Source of the DNA: Candidatus Aphodoplasma excrementigallinarum
Lineage (GTDB): Bacteria; Bacillota; Clostridia; UBA1381; UMGS1253
DNA: 7,435 bases
Direction of reading: 5' to 3'
Assembly (NCBI GenBank): GCA_018713805.1
Contig: DVOF01000052.1
Coordinates: 1-7,435 of the forward strand
Below, piece after piece: positions 1-6,671 of the stretch (positions are counted from its first letter, which is position 1; the number at the start of each line of letters is the position of its first letter). The position numbers and the translations under genes are program-made. A model generated the notes under the pieces. The model did no database searches and had not been told where the DNA came from. It saw only the letters and a program-made list of their open reading frames with translations.

Positions 1-82
1 GTGAATCAAGGTGGCACCGCGGATAATATTTTTGTATTTATTCGTCCTTGACAGATCGTTTTTTCTGTCAAGGGCGTTTTTT
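1..82 (+). promoter_or_regulatory. T-box riboswitch, 3' part (antiterminator and terminator), controlling the trp operon; 5' end outside window
   Basis: The conserved T-box sequence AAGGTGGCACCGCGG lies at 8-22. The antiterminator can be drawn directly: 8-11 (AAGG) pairs with 46-49 (CCTT), 19-21 (GCG) pairs with 43-45 (CGT, one G-U), and the 7-base bulge TGGCACC (12-18) is left to bind the tRNA acceptor end. The same 43-49 segment is the 5' strand of the terminator at 43-76, so the two folds exclude each other, as in standard T-box switches. The bulge reads TGGC, which pairs with an NCCA end whose discriminator base is G. Bacterial tRNA-Trp has G there, as do several other tRNAs, so the tRNA identity rests on the downstream trp genes. 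Stem I and its specifier codon, expected to be UGG, lie upstream of the window. Uncharged tRNA-Trp is inferred to switch the operon on. Confidence 0.93.
43..82 (+). terminator. T-box intrinsic terminator (terminator 1)
   Basis: A 12-bp stem pairs 43-54 with 65-76 (one G-U at 45/74), with a 10-base loop at 55-64 and six T at 77-82. Seven of the twelve pairs are G-C. It shares 43-49 with the antiterminator, so it should form only when the leader is not held open by uncharged tRNA. It is the off state of the switch, about 50 bases ahead of trpE. Confidence 0.92.
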
Positions 83-84
83 AT

Positions 85-114
85 TCCTTTGACAGAAGCG
101 CAAAGGATTTTTTT
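85..114 (+). terminator. Second, tandem terminator-like hairpin between the T-box terminator and trpE
   Basis: TCCTTTG (85-91) pairs with CAAAGGA (101-107), giving a 7-bp stem with a 9-base loop (92-100), followed at once by seven T (108-114). Only three pairs are G-C, so it is weaker than terminator 1. Its 5' strand, CCTTTGACAG at 86-95, closely resembles CCTTGACAG at 46-54 in terminator 1. It can therefore pair alternatively with the 3' strand of terminator 1 (65-74 with 86-95, 10 bp with one G-U), which would block this hairpin. It ends 5 bases before the trpE ribosome binding site. Whether it terminates transcription in the cell is unknown. Confidence 0.6.
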
Positions 115-132
115 GTTTAGGAGGCCTGAAAA

Positions 133-1599
133 ATGAACTATTCCCCAAGCTTTGAAAAAGTGAAAGAAATCGCGGACGCCGGCATATACGATATCCTGCC
201 CGTAAGCTGCGAGATTCTTTCAGATATCTGCACGCCGATCGAGGCTCTGCGGATCCTCAAAAACGTTTCGCGCCACTGCTATATACTCGAATCCGTTACG
301 GGCAGCGAAAAGTGGGGACGCTACACGTTTTTGGGTTTCGACCCCAAGCTTGAGATCACCTGTTCAAACGGCAAAATGAAGGTCGGCGACTTGAGCGTTC
401 ATACCGATAATCCTGCAAAACAGATCAGAGAGATCTTATCCGAATACAAAAGCCCGAAGTTCAATCATCTCCCTTCCTTCACTGGCGGGCTCGTCGGATA
501 TTTCTCCTACGATTATCTTGGCTACAGCGAGCCGGCAGTGCGCACAAACGTAAATGATACGGAAAACTTCAAGGATGTTGACCTGATGCTGTTCGATAAG
601 GTCATCGCGTTTGACAATTACCGCCAGAAAATCATACTTATCGTGAATATGAGCCTGAAAGAGCCGGAATCCGGCTACAACAAAGCCATATTCGAGCTGG
701 ACAAATTAAAAGAGCTGCTTACCTGCGGCAAAAAGAAGAAAGACCTCGGCGGACACTTGACAGGCGAGGTCACGGAGCTCTTTTCAAAAGAAGAATTCTG
801 CGCCATGGTGGAAAAAGCCAAGCGTCATATCAAGGAGGGGGACATCTTCCAGATCGTTTTATCCAATCGCCTGTCCGCTCCCTTTGAGGGGAGCCTGTTC
901 GACACGTACAGGACACTGCGCACCATCAACCCTTCCCCGTACATGTTCTACTTTTCCGGTACGGATGTCGAGGTTGCGGGCGCCTCGCCCGAAACGCTTG
1001 TAAAGCTTGAGGACGGTATCCTGCATACGTTCCCGCTCGCGGGGACGAAGCCGCGCGGGAAAACGGAGGATGCGGACAAAGCGCTCGAAGAGGAATTGCT
1101 CGGCGACGAAAAGGAGCTTGCCGAGCATAATATGCTGGTCGACCTGGGCAGGAACGACTTGGGGAAGATCAGCAAATTCGGCACAGTCGAGGTCGAAAAG
1201 CTCCACACGATCGAACGGTATTCCCACGTCATGCACATCGGCTCCACAATCCGCGGAGAAATCAGGGACGAAGCCGACGCGCTCGACGCCATAAGCGCCG
1301 TCCTTCCCGCCGGGACGCTTTCCGGCGCGCCGAAGATACGGGCCTGCCAGCTCATCGGCGAGCTGGAGGACAACAAGCGTGGGATTTACGGCGGCGCAAT
1401 CGGCTATATCGATTTTACGGGTAATCTGGACACCTGTATCGCAATCCGCATCGCCTACAAAAAAAACGGCAAGGTATTTGTCCGGAGCGGCGCGGGAATC
1501 GTCCACGATTCCGTCCCGGAAAAGGAATATCAGGAATGTATCAACAAGGCTGCGGCGGTTATCAACGCGCTTAAATCAGCCGGGGAGGTGGCGTTATGA
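133..1599 (+). CDS. trpE: Anthranilate synthase component I (TrpE), chorismate-binding subunit
   Basis: With TrpG this enzyme turns chorismate and glutamine-derived ammonia into anthranilate and pyruvate, the first committed step of tryptophan synthesis. The 488-residue length is usual for a stand-alone TrpE. The N-terminal domain has the tryptophan-binding signature ILES (51-54) followed by GRYTFLG (62-68), and NPSPYM (266-271) completes the feedback pocket, so inhibition by tryptophan is probably retained. The catalytic chorismate-binding domain (about 218-480) shows PLAGTKPRG (301-309), VDLGRND (336-342), HVMHI (365-369), PAGTLSGAPK (392-401) and RSGAGIVHDS (451-460). The acidic EHNM (331-334) and EKEYQE (463-468) segments correspond to the usual magnesium-site regions. 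The ATG at 133 follows AGGAGG (119-124) by 8 bases. The gene is first in the operon, under the T-box leader, and its stop overlaps the trpG start. PabB is the main alternative, but the Trp-binding motif and the neighbours argue for TrpE. Confidence 0.98.
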   Translation: MNYSPSFEKVKEIADAGIYDILPVSCEILSDICTPIEALRILKNVSRHCYILESVTGSEKWGRYTFLGFDPKLEITCSNGKMKVGDLSVHTDNPAKQIREILSEYKSPKFNHLPSFTGGLVGYFSYDYLGYSEPAVRTNVNDTENFKDVDLMLFDKVIAFDNYRQKIILIVNMSLKEPESGYNKAIFELDKLKELLTCGKKKKDLGGHLTGEVTELFSKEEFCAMVEKAKRHIKEGDIFQIVLSNRLSAPFEGSLFDTYRTLRTINPSPYMFYFSGTDVEVAGASPETLVKLEDGILHTFPLAGTKPRGKTEDADKALEEELLGDEKELAEHNMLVDLGRNDLGKISKFGTVEVEKLHTIERYSHVMHIGSTIRGEIRDEADALDAISAVLPAGTLSGAPKIRACQLIGELEDNKRGIYGGAIGYIDFTGNLDTCIAIRIAYKKNGKVFVRSGAGIVHDSVPEKEYQECINKAAAVINALKSAGEVAL

Positions 1600-2204
1600 T
1601 ACTTTTGATCGATAATTATGACAGCTTTTCCTATAACCTTTACCAGCTTGTGGGCGCGGTAGACCCCGACATAAAGGTCATACGGAACGACGAAATGACA
1701 ATTAAGGAAATACAAAGGCTCAACCCGGACAGAATCATTCTTTCGCCCGGCCCCGGCAGGCCGGAAAACGCGGGCGTCATCGTCGAAGCGGCGAAAACGC
1801 TTGCCAAAGATATCCCGACCCTGGGGGTATGCCTCGGCCATCAGGCAATATGCGCGGCATACGGCGCAGCCATTACCTACGCCAAAGAGCTGATGCACGG
1901 AAAACAGTCGCAGATAAAAGCCGATACCGGTAGCGTCCTGTTTCAAAATTGTCCCGGAACCATGAAGGTCGCGCGGTATCATTCGCTGGCCGCCCAGCGG
2001 GCCACGGTCCCCGGCTGCCTCAAAATAACGGCGTCCACGGACGACGGCGAGGTCATGGCGGTCGAGCACACGGACTATCCCATATACGGCGTGCAGTTTC
2101 ATCCCGAATCGATTATGACGCCGTACGGGGCGCAGATGCTAAAAAATTTTATATATGGAGGCAAAATCAATGATCAAAGAAGCGATCGTGAAAATCGTAA
2201 ATAA
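1596..2204 (+). CDS. trpG: Anthranilate synthase component II (TrpG), glutamine amidotransferase subunit
   Basis: TrpG hydrolyses glutamine and passes ammonia to TrpE. It is a class I (triad) glutamine amidotransferase domain of 202 residues, beginning [15 protein letters not shown]. Visible signatures are SPGPG (50-54), the nucleophile loop GVCLGHQ (77-83, Cys79), and HPES (169-172), giving the triad Cys79, His169 and Glu171. The ATG at 1596 overlaps the trpE stop as ATGA and sits 7 bases after GGAGG (1584-1588), so the two subunits are probably translationally coupled. The conserved fold ends near LKNF (182-185). The remaining hydrophilic tail of about 17 residues (ending [11 protein letters not shown]) is read through the trpD ribosome binding site and first codons, and looks like a consequence of the overlap. 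In some bacteria this subunit is shared with folate synthesis (PabA); nothing here shows whether that applies. Confidence 0.97.
   Translation: MILLIDNYDSFSYNLYQLVGAVDPDIKVIRNDEMTIKEIQRLNPDRIILSPGPGRPENAGVIVEAAKTLAKDIPTLGVCLGHQAICAAYGAAITYAKELMHGKQSQIKADTGSVLFQNCPGTMKVARYHSLAAQRATVPGCLKITASTDDGEVMAVEHTDYPIYGVQFHPESIMTPYGAQMLKNFIYGGKINDQRSDRENRK
2157..2161 (+). promoter_or_regulatory. Ribosome binding site that decides the trpD start
   Basis: GGAGG lies inside the end of trpG, 8 bases before the ATG at 2170. An upstream in-frame ATG at 2155 overlaps this site and has no good site of its own, so 2170 is preferred as the trpD start. Confidence 0.8.
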
Positions 2205-3186
2205 ACAGGACCTTACCTATGACGAAGCATACGCCGTAATGAATGAAATCATGAGCGGCGAAACGTCCCCCACGCAGAACGCCGCCTTCCTTGCGGCGCT
2301 GTCGACAAAAAGCGCGAGAGCCGAAACGACAGACGAGATAGCGGGCTGTGCCGCCGCCATGCGGGAGCACGCCACAAAGGTGGATACCGATATGGAACTG
2401 TTTGAGATCGTCGGCACAGGCGGCGACGGGGCGCGCAGCTTCAACATCTCCACCACGTCGGCGCTCGTCGCCGCCGCAGGCGGGATGAAGGTCGCAAAGC
2501 ACGGCAACCGCGCCGCCTCTTCCCGGTGCGGGACGGCGGACTGCCTCGAGGCTTTGGGCGTAAACATTTTACAGGATCCAGAAAAATGTGTGGAGCTTTT
2601 AAAGGAAGTGGGCATGTGCTTTTTCTTTGCACAGAAGTACCACACGTCCATGAAATACGTCGGCGCCATCCGGAAAGAGCTCGGCTTCCGCACAGTGTTC
2701 AATATTCTCGGCCCCCTGACCAATCCGGGAACGCCGTCCATGCAGCTGCTCGGCGTATATGACGACTATCTGGTAGAGCCGCTGGCACGTGTTTTGATTA
2801 ACCTCGGCGTAAAGCGCGGGATGGTTGTGTACGGCCAGGATAAGCTCGACGAAATCTCCATGAGCGCGCCGACCACCGTCTGCGAGCTTAAAGACGGATG
2901 GTACCGCACCAACACCATTGCTCCGGAAGACTTTGGCTTTGCGCGGTGCACAAAGGCAGACCTTCTCGGCGGAACGCCCGAAGAAAACGCAAAAATAACC
3001 CTTGCCATCCTATCCGGCGAAAAGGGCCACAGGCGCAACGCCGTGCTTATGAACGCAGGCGCCGCGCTCTATATCGGCGGCAAAGCGGAAACCATGAAAG
3101 ACGGCATAACGCTCGCATCCGAGCTGATTGATTCGGGCAGGGCGATGCAAACCTTGGAAAAATTGATCAAACTGTCGAACAAGTGA
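2170..3186 (+). CDS. trpD: Anthranilate phosphoribosyltransferase (TrpD)
   Basis: TrpD transfers phosphoribose from PRPP to anthranilate to give phosphoribosylanthranilate. From the ATG at 2170 the protein has 338 residues, the usual family length. The helical N-terminal domain (about 1-70) includes the typical [15 protein letters not shown] stretch (30-44). PRPP and anthranilate motifs follow: GTGGDG (82-87), [14 protein letters not shown] (92-105), [12 protein letters not shown] (110-121) and [14 protein letters not shown] (174-187). The metal-binding Asp-Glu pair is in DKLDEIS (224-230). An ATG at 2155 would add MEAKS, but it overlaps the Shine-Dalgarno sequence. The chosen start lies within trpG, a 35-base overlap in another frame, so translation is probably coupled to trpG. 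The gene is not fused to trpG, unlike in enteric bacteria. Related nucleoside phosphorylases share the fold, but the GTGGD and KHGNR motifs and the neighbours fix the call. Confidence 0.97.
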   Translation: MIKEAIVKIVNKQDLTYDEAYAVMNEIMSGETSPTQNAAFLAALSTKSARAETTDEIAGCAAAMREHATKVDTDMELFEIVGTGGDGARSFNISTTSALVAAAGGMKVAKHGNRAASSRCGTADCLEALGVNILQDPEKCVELLKEVGMCFFFAQKYHTSMKYVGAIRKELGFRTVFNILGPLTNPGTPSMQLLGVYDDYLVEPLARVLINLGVKRGMVVYGQDKLDEISMSAPTTVCELKDGWYRTNTIAPEDFGFARCTKADLLGGTPEENAKITLAILSGEKGHRRNAVLMNAGAALYIGGKAETMKDGITLASELIDSGRAMQTLEKLIKLSNK

Positions 3187-3196
3187 GGGATAGGCC

Positions 3197-3979
3197 ATGA
3201 CAATACTCGATGAATTGGCGCTGTATGCGCAAAAACGTGTGCAGGAAGCAAAAAAGAAACTCCCCTTAGAGGAGGTAAAGGCGCAGGCGCTGCGCCTGCC
3301 GAAGGGCGGGTTTGAATTCGAAAAGTCGCTCAAAAAAAGCGGCATTGCATGTATCTGCGAATGCAAAAAGGCTTCCCCGTCGAAGGGGCTCATCGCGCCG
3401 GATTATCCATATCTGCAAATTGCAAGGGAATACGAATCGGCAGGCGCAGACTGTATTTCGGTTTTGACAGAGCCGAGCCGGTTTTTGGGCAGCGACGATC
3501 ACCTGCGAGAGATTGCCGGAGCCGTTTCGCTCCCCTGCCTGAGAAAGGACTTTACGGTCGACGAATATATGGTATACGAGGCGAAGCTCCTGGGGGCAGG
3601 GGCGGTGCTTCTGATCTGCTCCATCCTAACGGAAAACCAAATAAAAGCTTATATAAACATATGCGATACGCTCGGTATTTCCGCATTGGTTGAAGCGCAC
3701 GACGCGCAGGAAATCAAAACTGCCCTTTCCGCCGGCGCGAGGATAATCGGCGTCAACAACCGCAACCTCAAAGATTTCACAGTTGACACAACGGCCAGCC
3801 GGCGTATGCGCGCTCTCGTGCCAGAGGGTGTTATCTTTGTTTCGGAAAGCGGCGTAAAGTCCGCCGAAGATGTAGAACTGCTCCAAAAGGCCGGCGCCGA
3901 TGCGGTTCTGATTGGAGAGACGCTGATGCGCGCAGAAAACAAAACGCAAAAACTTGCAGAGCTCAGAGGTGCGCTATGA
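3197..3979 (+). CDS. trpC: Indole-3-glycerol phosphate synthase (TrpC)
   Basis: TrpC closes the indole ring: it converts carboxyphenylamino-deoxyribulose phosphate to indole-3-glycerol phosphate, releasing CO2 and water. The 260-residue protein is a single TIM barrel with the usual N-terminal helical extension (about 1-50). The active-site strand CECKKASPSKG (54-64) carries the Glu55/Lys57 positions. RKDF (116-119) supplies the probable catalytic Lys117 and LVEAH (164-168) the Glu166 position. GVNNRNL (185-191) and SESGV (216-220) form later substrate and phosphate-binding loops, and GADAVLIGETLM (233-244) is the conserved barrel end. The assignments follow the well-studied archaeal and E. 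coli enzymes. The ATG at 3197 lies 7 bases after GAGGG (3185-3189), which overlaps the trpD stop; the 10-base gap is the only one in the operon. It is monofunctional, not fused to TrpF. Confidence 0.97.
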   Translation: MTILDELALYAQKRVQEAKKKLPLEEVKAQALRLPKGGFEFEKSLKKSGIACICECKKASPSKGLIAPDYPYLQIAREYESAGADCISVLTEPSRFLGSDDHLREIAGAVSLPCLRKDFTVDEYMVYEAKLLGAGAVLLICSILTENQIKAYINICDTLGISALVEAHDAQEIKTALSAGARIIGVNNRNLKDFTVDTTASRRMRALVPEGVIFVSESGVKSAEDVELLQKAGADAVLIGETLMRAENKTQKLAELRGAL

Positions 3980-4587
3980 CGAAGATAAAATTGTGCGGGC
4001 TGTGGCGGCCCTGCGACATCGAATACGCAAATGCGCTCATGCCGGATTTTATCGGCTTTGTATTTGCTCCAAAAAGCAAAAGATACGTAAGCTTTGCGCA
4101 GGCGCAGCTTCTGAGAAGAAGGCTGCGGGAAGGCATAACGCCTGTCGGCGTTTTTGTAAATGCGCCGGCAGAACGCATTGAATATCTGGTAAAACAACAT
4201 GTCATCAGCGTCGTACAGCTCCACGGCAGCGAGGATAATGGATTTATTAAAACCCTGCGCAGCAGAGTGGATTGCCCAGTCATACAGGCTTTCCATATTG
4301 CGGGGGCGCACGACGTACAAAAAGCCGAAAAATCCGAAGCAGACTTTGTTATGCTCGATTCCGGCGGCGGAACAGGGCAGAGCTTTGATCATTCGGCCAT
4401 CAGCGGCATAAAAAGGGAGTTTTTTCTGGCGGGCGGGCTTGACAGCGAAAACGTCGGAGAAGCAATCGCAAAGTATAAGCCCTACTGTGTGGATGCAAGC
4501 TCCTCGCTGGAAACGGACGGGGTAAAGGATAGGAATAAAATGGCGGCGTTTGTGAACGCCGTGCGATATGGAGGAAAGGTAGAATGA
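3976..4587 (+). CDS. trpF: Phosphoribosylanthranilate isomerase (TrpF)
   Basis: TrpF carries out the Amadori rearrangement of phosphoribosylanthranilate to the substrate of TrpC. The 203-residue protein is a compact TIM barrel of normal length. The first strand [13 protein letters not shown] (3-15) carries the catalytic Cys7, and [15 protein letters not shown] (124-138) carries the catalytic Asp128 with the GGTG loop. [10 protein letters not shown] (151-160) and [17 protein letters not shown] (172-188) are the C-terminal phosphate-binding loops. The VDASS..LE.DG..D block is typical of TrpF, although Ser-Leu replaces the more common Gly-Val after the serine pair. The ATG at 3976 overlaps the trpC stop as ATGA, with AGAGGT at 3965-3970, so translation is probably coupled to trpC. 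The barrel is somewhat divergent, as TrpF often is, but no expected catalytic residue is missing. Confidence 0.96.
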   Translation: MTKIKLCGLWRPCDIEYANALMPDFIGFVFAPKSKRYVSFAQAQLLRRRLREGITPVGVFVNAPAERIEYLVKQHVISVVQLHGSEDNGFIKTLRSRVDCPVIQAFHIAGAHDVQKAEKSEADFVMLDSGGGTGQSFDHSAISGIKREFFLAGGLDSENVGEAIAKYKPYCVDASSSLETDGVKDRNKMAAFVNAVRYGGKVE

Positions 4588-5774
4588 CAAATCCAAAGGG
4601 AAGGTTCGGGATACACGGCGGCCAGTACATCCCCGAAACCTTGATGAATGCCGTAATTGAACTCGAAGAAGCGTACGAGCACTACAAAAATGACGAAGCG
4701 TTCAACAGAGAATTGGCCGGGCTCTTTCAAGAGTACGCGGGAAGGCCGTCCCGGCTTTACTATGCGGAGAAAATGACAAAAGACCTCGGCGGCGCGAAAA
4801 TATATCTCAAGCGGGAAGATTTGAACCACACGGGCTCGCATAAAATCAATAACGTATTGGGGCAGGCTTTGCTCGCAAAGAAAATGGGCAAAACGCGGTT
4901 GATTGCCGAAACGGGCGCAGGCCAGCACGGCGTCGCAACCGCCACCGCCGCAGCGCTTATGGATATGGAATGCGTTGTGTTTATGGGCAAAGAGGACACC
5001 GAGCGGCAGGCGCTGAATGTCTACAAAATGAAGCTGCTCGGCGCGAATGTCGTTCCGGTGACGACTGGTACGGCGACGCTGAAGGATGCGGTATCGGAAG
5101 CGATGCGCGAATGGACCAAACGCATATCGGACACCCATTACTGCCTCGGCTCCGTGATGGGGCCGCATCCGTTCCCAACGATCGTCCGCGACTTCCAGGC
5201 GGTCATCTCACGGGAAATCAAATCGCAGCTCCAGGAAAAGGAGGGCCGTCTGCCCGACGCCGTGGTTGCCTGCGTCGGCGGCGGCTCAAACGCAATCGGG
5301 AGCTTTTATCACTTTATTCCCGATAAAAGCGTAAGGCTGATTGGCTGCGAGGCCGCAGGCAGAGGGGTCGATACCTTTGAAACAGCGGCAACCGTCAATA
5401 CTGGCAGGGTCGGTATTTTCCACGGAATGAAATCCTATTTCTGCCAGGATAAGTACGGCCAGATCGCTCCCGTCTACTCTATATCCGCGGGGCTCGACTA
5501 TCCGGGCGTAGGGCCCGAGCACGCAAACCTGCACGACATGGGGCGGGCAGAGTACGTTCCCATTACCGACGAGGAGGCCGTCAGCGCCTTTGAATACCTT
5601 TCAAGGACGGAAGGCATTATCCCGGCGATTGAATCCGCGCATGCAGTGGCGTATGCAAGAAAGCTTGCGCCGGAAATGGGGCAGGATAAGATAATCGTGA
5701 TTACCATTTCGGGCCGCGGCGATAAAGACTGCGCCCAGATAGCAAGATACAGAGGTGAAACTATTTATGAGTAA
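4584..5774 (+). CDS. trpB: Tryptophan synthase beta subunit (TrpB)
   Basis: TrpB is the PLP enzyme that joins indole to L-serine to form tryptophan, in an alpha2-beta2 complex with TrpA. The 396-residue protein keeps the family landmarks at the E. coli numbering: [10 protein letters not shown] (81-90) with the PLP lysine Lys87, AETGAGQHG (108-116) with Glu109, the phosphate-binding GGGSNA (232-237), Asp305 in [10 protein letters not shown] (304-313), Glu350, and Ser377 in SGRGDKD (376-382). The opening [15 protein letters not shown] (6-20) is typical of the TrpB1 type that works with TrpA, rather than the stand-alone TrpB2 type. The ATG at 4584 overlaps the trpF stop as ATGA and lies 9 bases after GGAGG (4570-4574). 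The end overlaps trpA by 8 bases. Confidence 0.98.
   Translation: MTNPKGRFGIHGGQYIPETLMNAVIELEEAYEHYKNDEAFNRELAGLFQEYAGRPSRLYYAEKMTKDLGGAKIYLKREDLNHTGSHKINNVLGQALLAKKMGKTRLIAETGAGQHGVATATAAALMDMECVVFMGKEDTERQALNVYKMKLLGANVVPVTTGTATLKDAVSEAMREWTKRISDTHYCLGSVMGPHPFPTIVRDFQAVISREIKSQLQEKEGRLPDAVVACVGGGSNAIGSFYHFIPDKSVRLIGCEAAGRGVDTFETAATVNTGRVGIFHGMKSYFCQDKYGQIAPVYSISAGLDYPGVGPEHANLHDMGRAEYVPITDEEAVSAFEYLSRTEGIIPAIESAHAVAYARKLAPEMGQDKIIVITISGRGDKDCAQIARYRGETIYE
5751..5758 (+). promoter_or_regulatory. Ribosome binding site that decides the trpA start
   Basis: AGAGGTGA lies in the last codons of trpB, 8 bases before the ATG at 5767. A GTG at 5755 is in frame with trpA but falls inside this site, so it is unlikely to be the start. 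Confidence 0.7.
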
Positions 5775-6546
5775 AATAAAAGCAGCTTTTGAAAACGGCA
5801 AGGCGTTTATCCCGTTTATTACCTGCGGCGACCCCGACCTTGAAACGACGGAGAAAACCGTCCGTGCCGCAGTAGAAAACGGCGCAGACCTGATCGAGCT
5901 CGGCATCCCTTTCTCCGACCCCACGGCGGAAGGGCCTGTCATCCAGAGCGCAAATATCAGGGCTTTGGCGGGCGGCGTCACGACGGACAAAATATTTGAA
6001 CTGGTAAAACGCCTCCGCAAGGATATCTCCATCCCAATGGTATTTATGACATACGCCAATGTCGTGTTCTCCTATGGGGCGGAGAAATTCATTTCAGCCT
6101 GCGACAAAACAGGTATTGACGGCCTGATCCTGCCGGATGTGCCCTTTGAGGAAAAAGAAGAATTTTTGCCGCTTTGCCATAAATACGGCGTTGATCTGAT
6201 TTCGCTCATCGCCCCCACCTCCGCTGACCGGATAGGGATGATAAGCAAAGAAGCCGAAGGCTTTATCTATCTCGTTTCAAGCCTTGGCGTAACCGGGACA
6301 AGAAGCGAGATAACAACCGACCTCGGCGCTATTATTTCCGTAATCCGCCAAAACACGGACGTCCCATGTGCAATCGGCTTCGGCATAGCAACGCCGGAGC
6401 AGGCAAAGCAAATGGCCGCCCTGTCGGACGGCGCCATTGTCGGCTCGGCAATTATCAAAATCATCGAAAAATATGGCAAAAACGCACCAGACCACGTCGG
6501 CGCATATGTCCGTTCCATCAAAGAGGCGCTCCGTTCGATCACATAA
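5767..6546 (+). CDS. trpA: Tryptophan synthase alpha subunit (TrpA)
   Basis: TrpA cleaves indole-3-glycerol phosphate to indole and glyceraldehyde 3-phosphate and channels indole to TrpB. From the ATG at 5767 it has 259 residues, close to the usual length. Motifs in order are [11 protein letters not shown] (14-24), the catalytic Glu44 in [11 protein letters not shown] (42-52), [13 protein letters not shown] (55-67), FMTYANVV (93-100), [12 protein letters not shown] (118-129), the flexible loop [12 protein letters not shown] (170-181), and [11 protein letters not shown] (203-213). The second catalytic acid, Asp60 in E. coli (ADGP), is Glu55 here (AEGP), at the same 11-residue distance from the first. 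This conservative change should keep the general acid-base role and I believe it recurs in clostridial TrpA, but I cannot confirm that here. The gene overlaps trpB by 8 bases and is the last of the operon. Confidence 0.97.
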   Translation: MSKIKAAFENGKAFIPFITCGDPDLETTEKTVRAAVENGADLIELGIPFSDPTAEGPVIQSANIRALAGGVTTDKIFELVKRLRKDISIPMVFMTYANVVFSYGAEKFISACDKTGIDGLILPDVPFEEKEEFLPLCHKYGVDLISLIAPTSADRIGMISKEAEGFIYLVSSLGVTGTRSEITTDLGAIISVIRQNTDVPCAIGFGIATPEQAKQMAALSDGAIVGSAIIKIIEKYGKNAPDHVGAYVRSIKEALRSIT

Positions 6547-6567
6547 CTCACATAAAAATACAGCAGA

Positions 6568-6586
6568 CGGCGATTTGCCGGTTTTT
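6568..6586 (+). terminator. Weak intrinsic terminator candidate after trpA
   Basis: CGGC (6568-6571) pairs with GCCG (6577-6580) around the loop GATTT, followed by G and five T (6582-6586). The stem is only four G-C pairs, extendable by a few weak pairs past a bulged G. It lies 22 bases after the trpA stop, a sensible place for the operon end, but it is short enough that readthrough toward 6676 is likely. Confidence 0.35.
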
Positions 6587-6605
6587 GCATTGTTTTCCAT
6601 TAGCC

Positions 6606-6637
6606 TTCCGGCCCCGGAATAACTTTTACATTTCCGG
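6606..6637 (+). repeat. Three-part inverted repeat (TTCCGG, CCGGAA, TTCCGG) between trpA and the germination gene
   Basis: TTCCGG at 6606-6611, CCGGAA at 6614-6619 and TTCCGG at 6632-6637 lie within 32 bases. The middle copy can pair with the first (5 bp around the 4-base loop GCCC) or with the third (6 bp around a 12-base loop), but not both. No strong T-run follows either hairpin. It could be a DNA operator, an RNA fold or chance; it also overlaps the possible promoter for the next gene. Confidence 0.4.
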
Positions 6638-6647
6638 ATACAATATA
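6617..6647 (+). promoter_or_regulatory. Possible forespore (sigma-G-like) promoter for the gerAB-like gene
   Basis: GAATA (6617-6621) fits the sigma-G -35 core and CAATATA (6641-6647) resembles the -10 form CATnnTA with one mismatch. The spacing is 19 bases, one more than usual. A start near 6654 would leave a leader of about 22 bases, reasonable for a sporulation gene. TACAAT (6639-6644) could instead be a sigma-A -10, but no good -35 box stands at the right distance. Sigma-G control is known for germinant-receptor genes in Bacillus; here it is inference. Confidence 0.3.
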
Positions 6648-6666
6648 CCTATCTTTTGTTTGGGTT

Positions 6667-6671
6667 GGAGG
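6667..6671 (+). promoter_or_regulatory. Ribosome binding site of the gerAB-like gene
   Basis: GGAGG lies 4 bases before the ATG at 6676. The spacing is short but the match is strong, and no other in-frame start nearby has a better one. Confidence 0.7.

Noticed and set aside
859..1506. Open frame on the - strand (about 215 codons) opposite trpE
   Set aside because: It is antisense to the conserved catalytic domain of trpE, with no recognisable motif or domain, so it is taken as a shadow frame.
2155..2169. ATG at 2155 as the trpD start
   Set aside because: It overlaps the GGAGG that serves the ATG at 2170 and would add five residues not expected in the family.
3268..3299. AGAGGAGGT followed by a hairpin (GCAGGCG, loop CTG, CGCCTGC) inside trpC
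   Set aside because: No start codon stands at a suitable distance and the stem falls in ordinary codons (Gln-Ala-Leu-Arg-Leu), so both look like coding coincidence.
3649..4596. Long open frame on the - strand (about 315 codons) across trpC and trpF
   Set aside because: It lies wholly opposite two well-conserved genes, shows no recognisable motif, and has an irregular Cys/Arg/Ser-rich composition typical of a shadow frame in moderately GC-rich DNA.
5755..5766. GTG at 5755 as the trpA start
   Set aside because: It lies within the ribosome binding site for the ATG at 5767, which gives a normal TrpA N-terminus.
6625..6655. TTTACA (6625-6630) and TATCTT (6650-6655) as a sigma-A promoter for the gerAB-like gene
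   Set aside because: The spacing is 19 bases and the -10 box matches only four of six positions; it is weaker than the sigma-G-like reading, although neither is certain.
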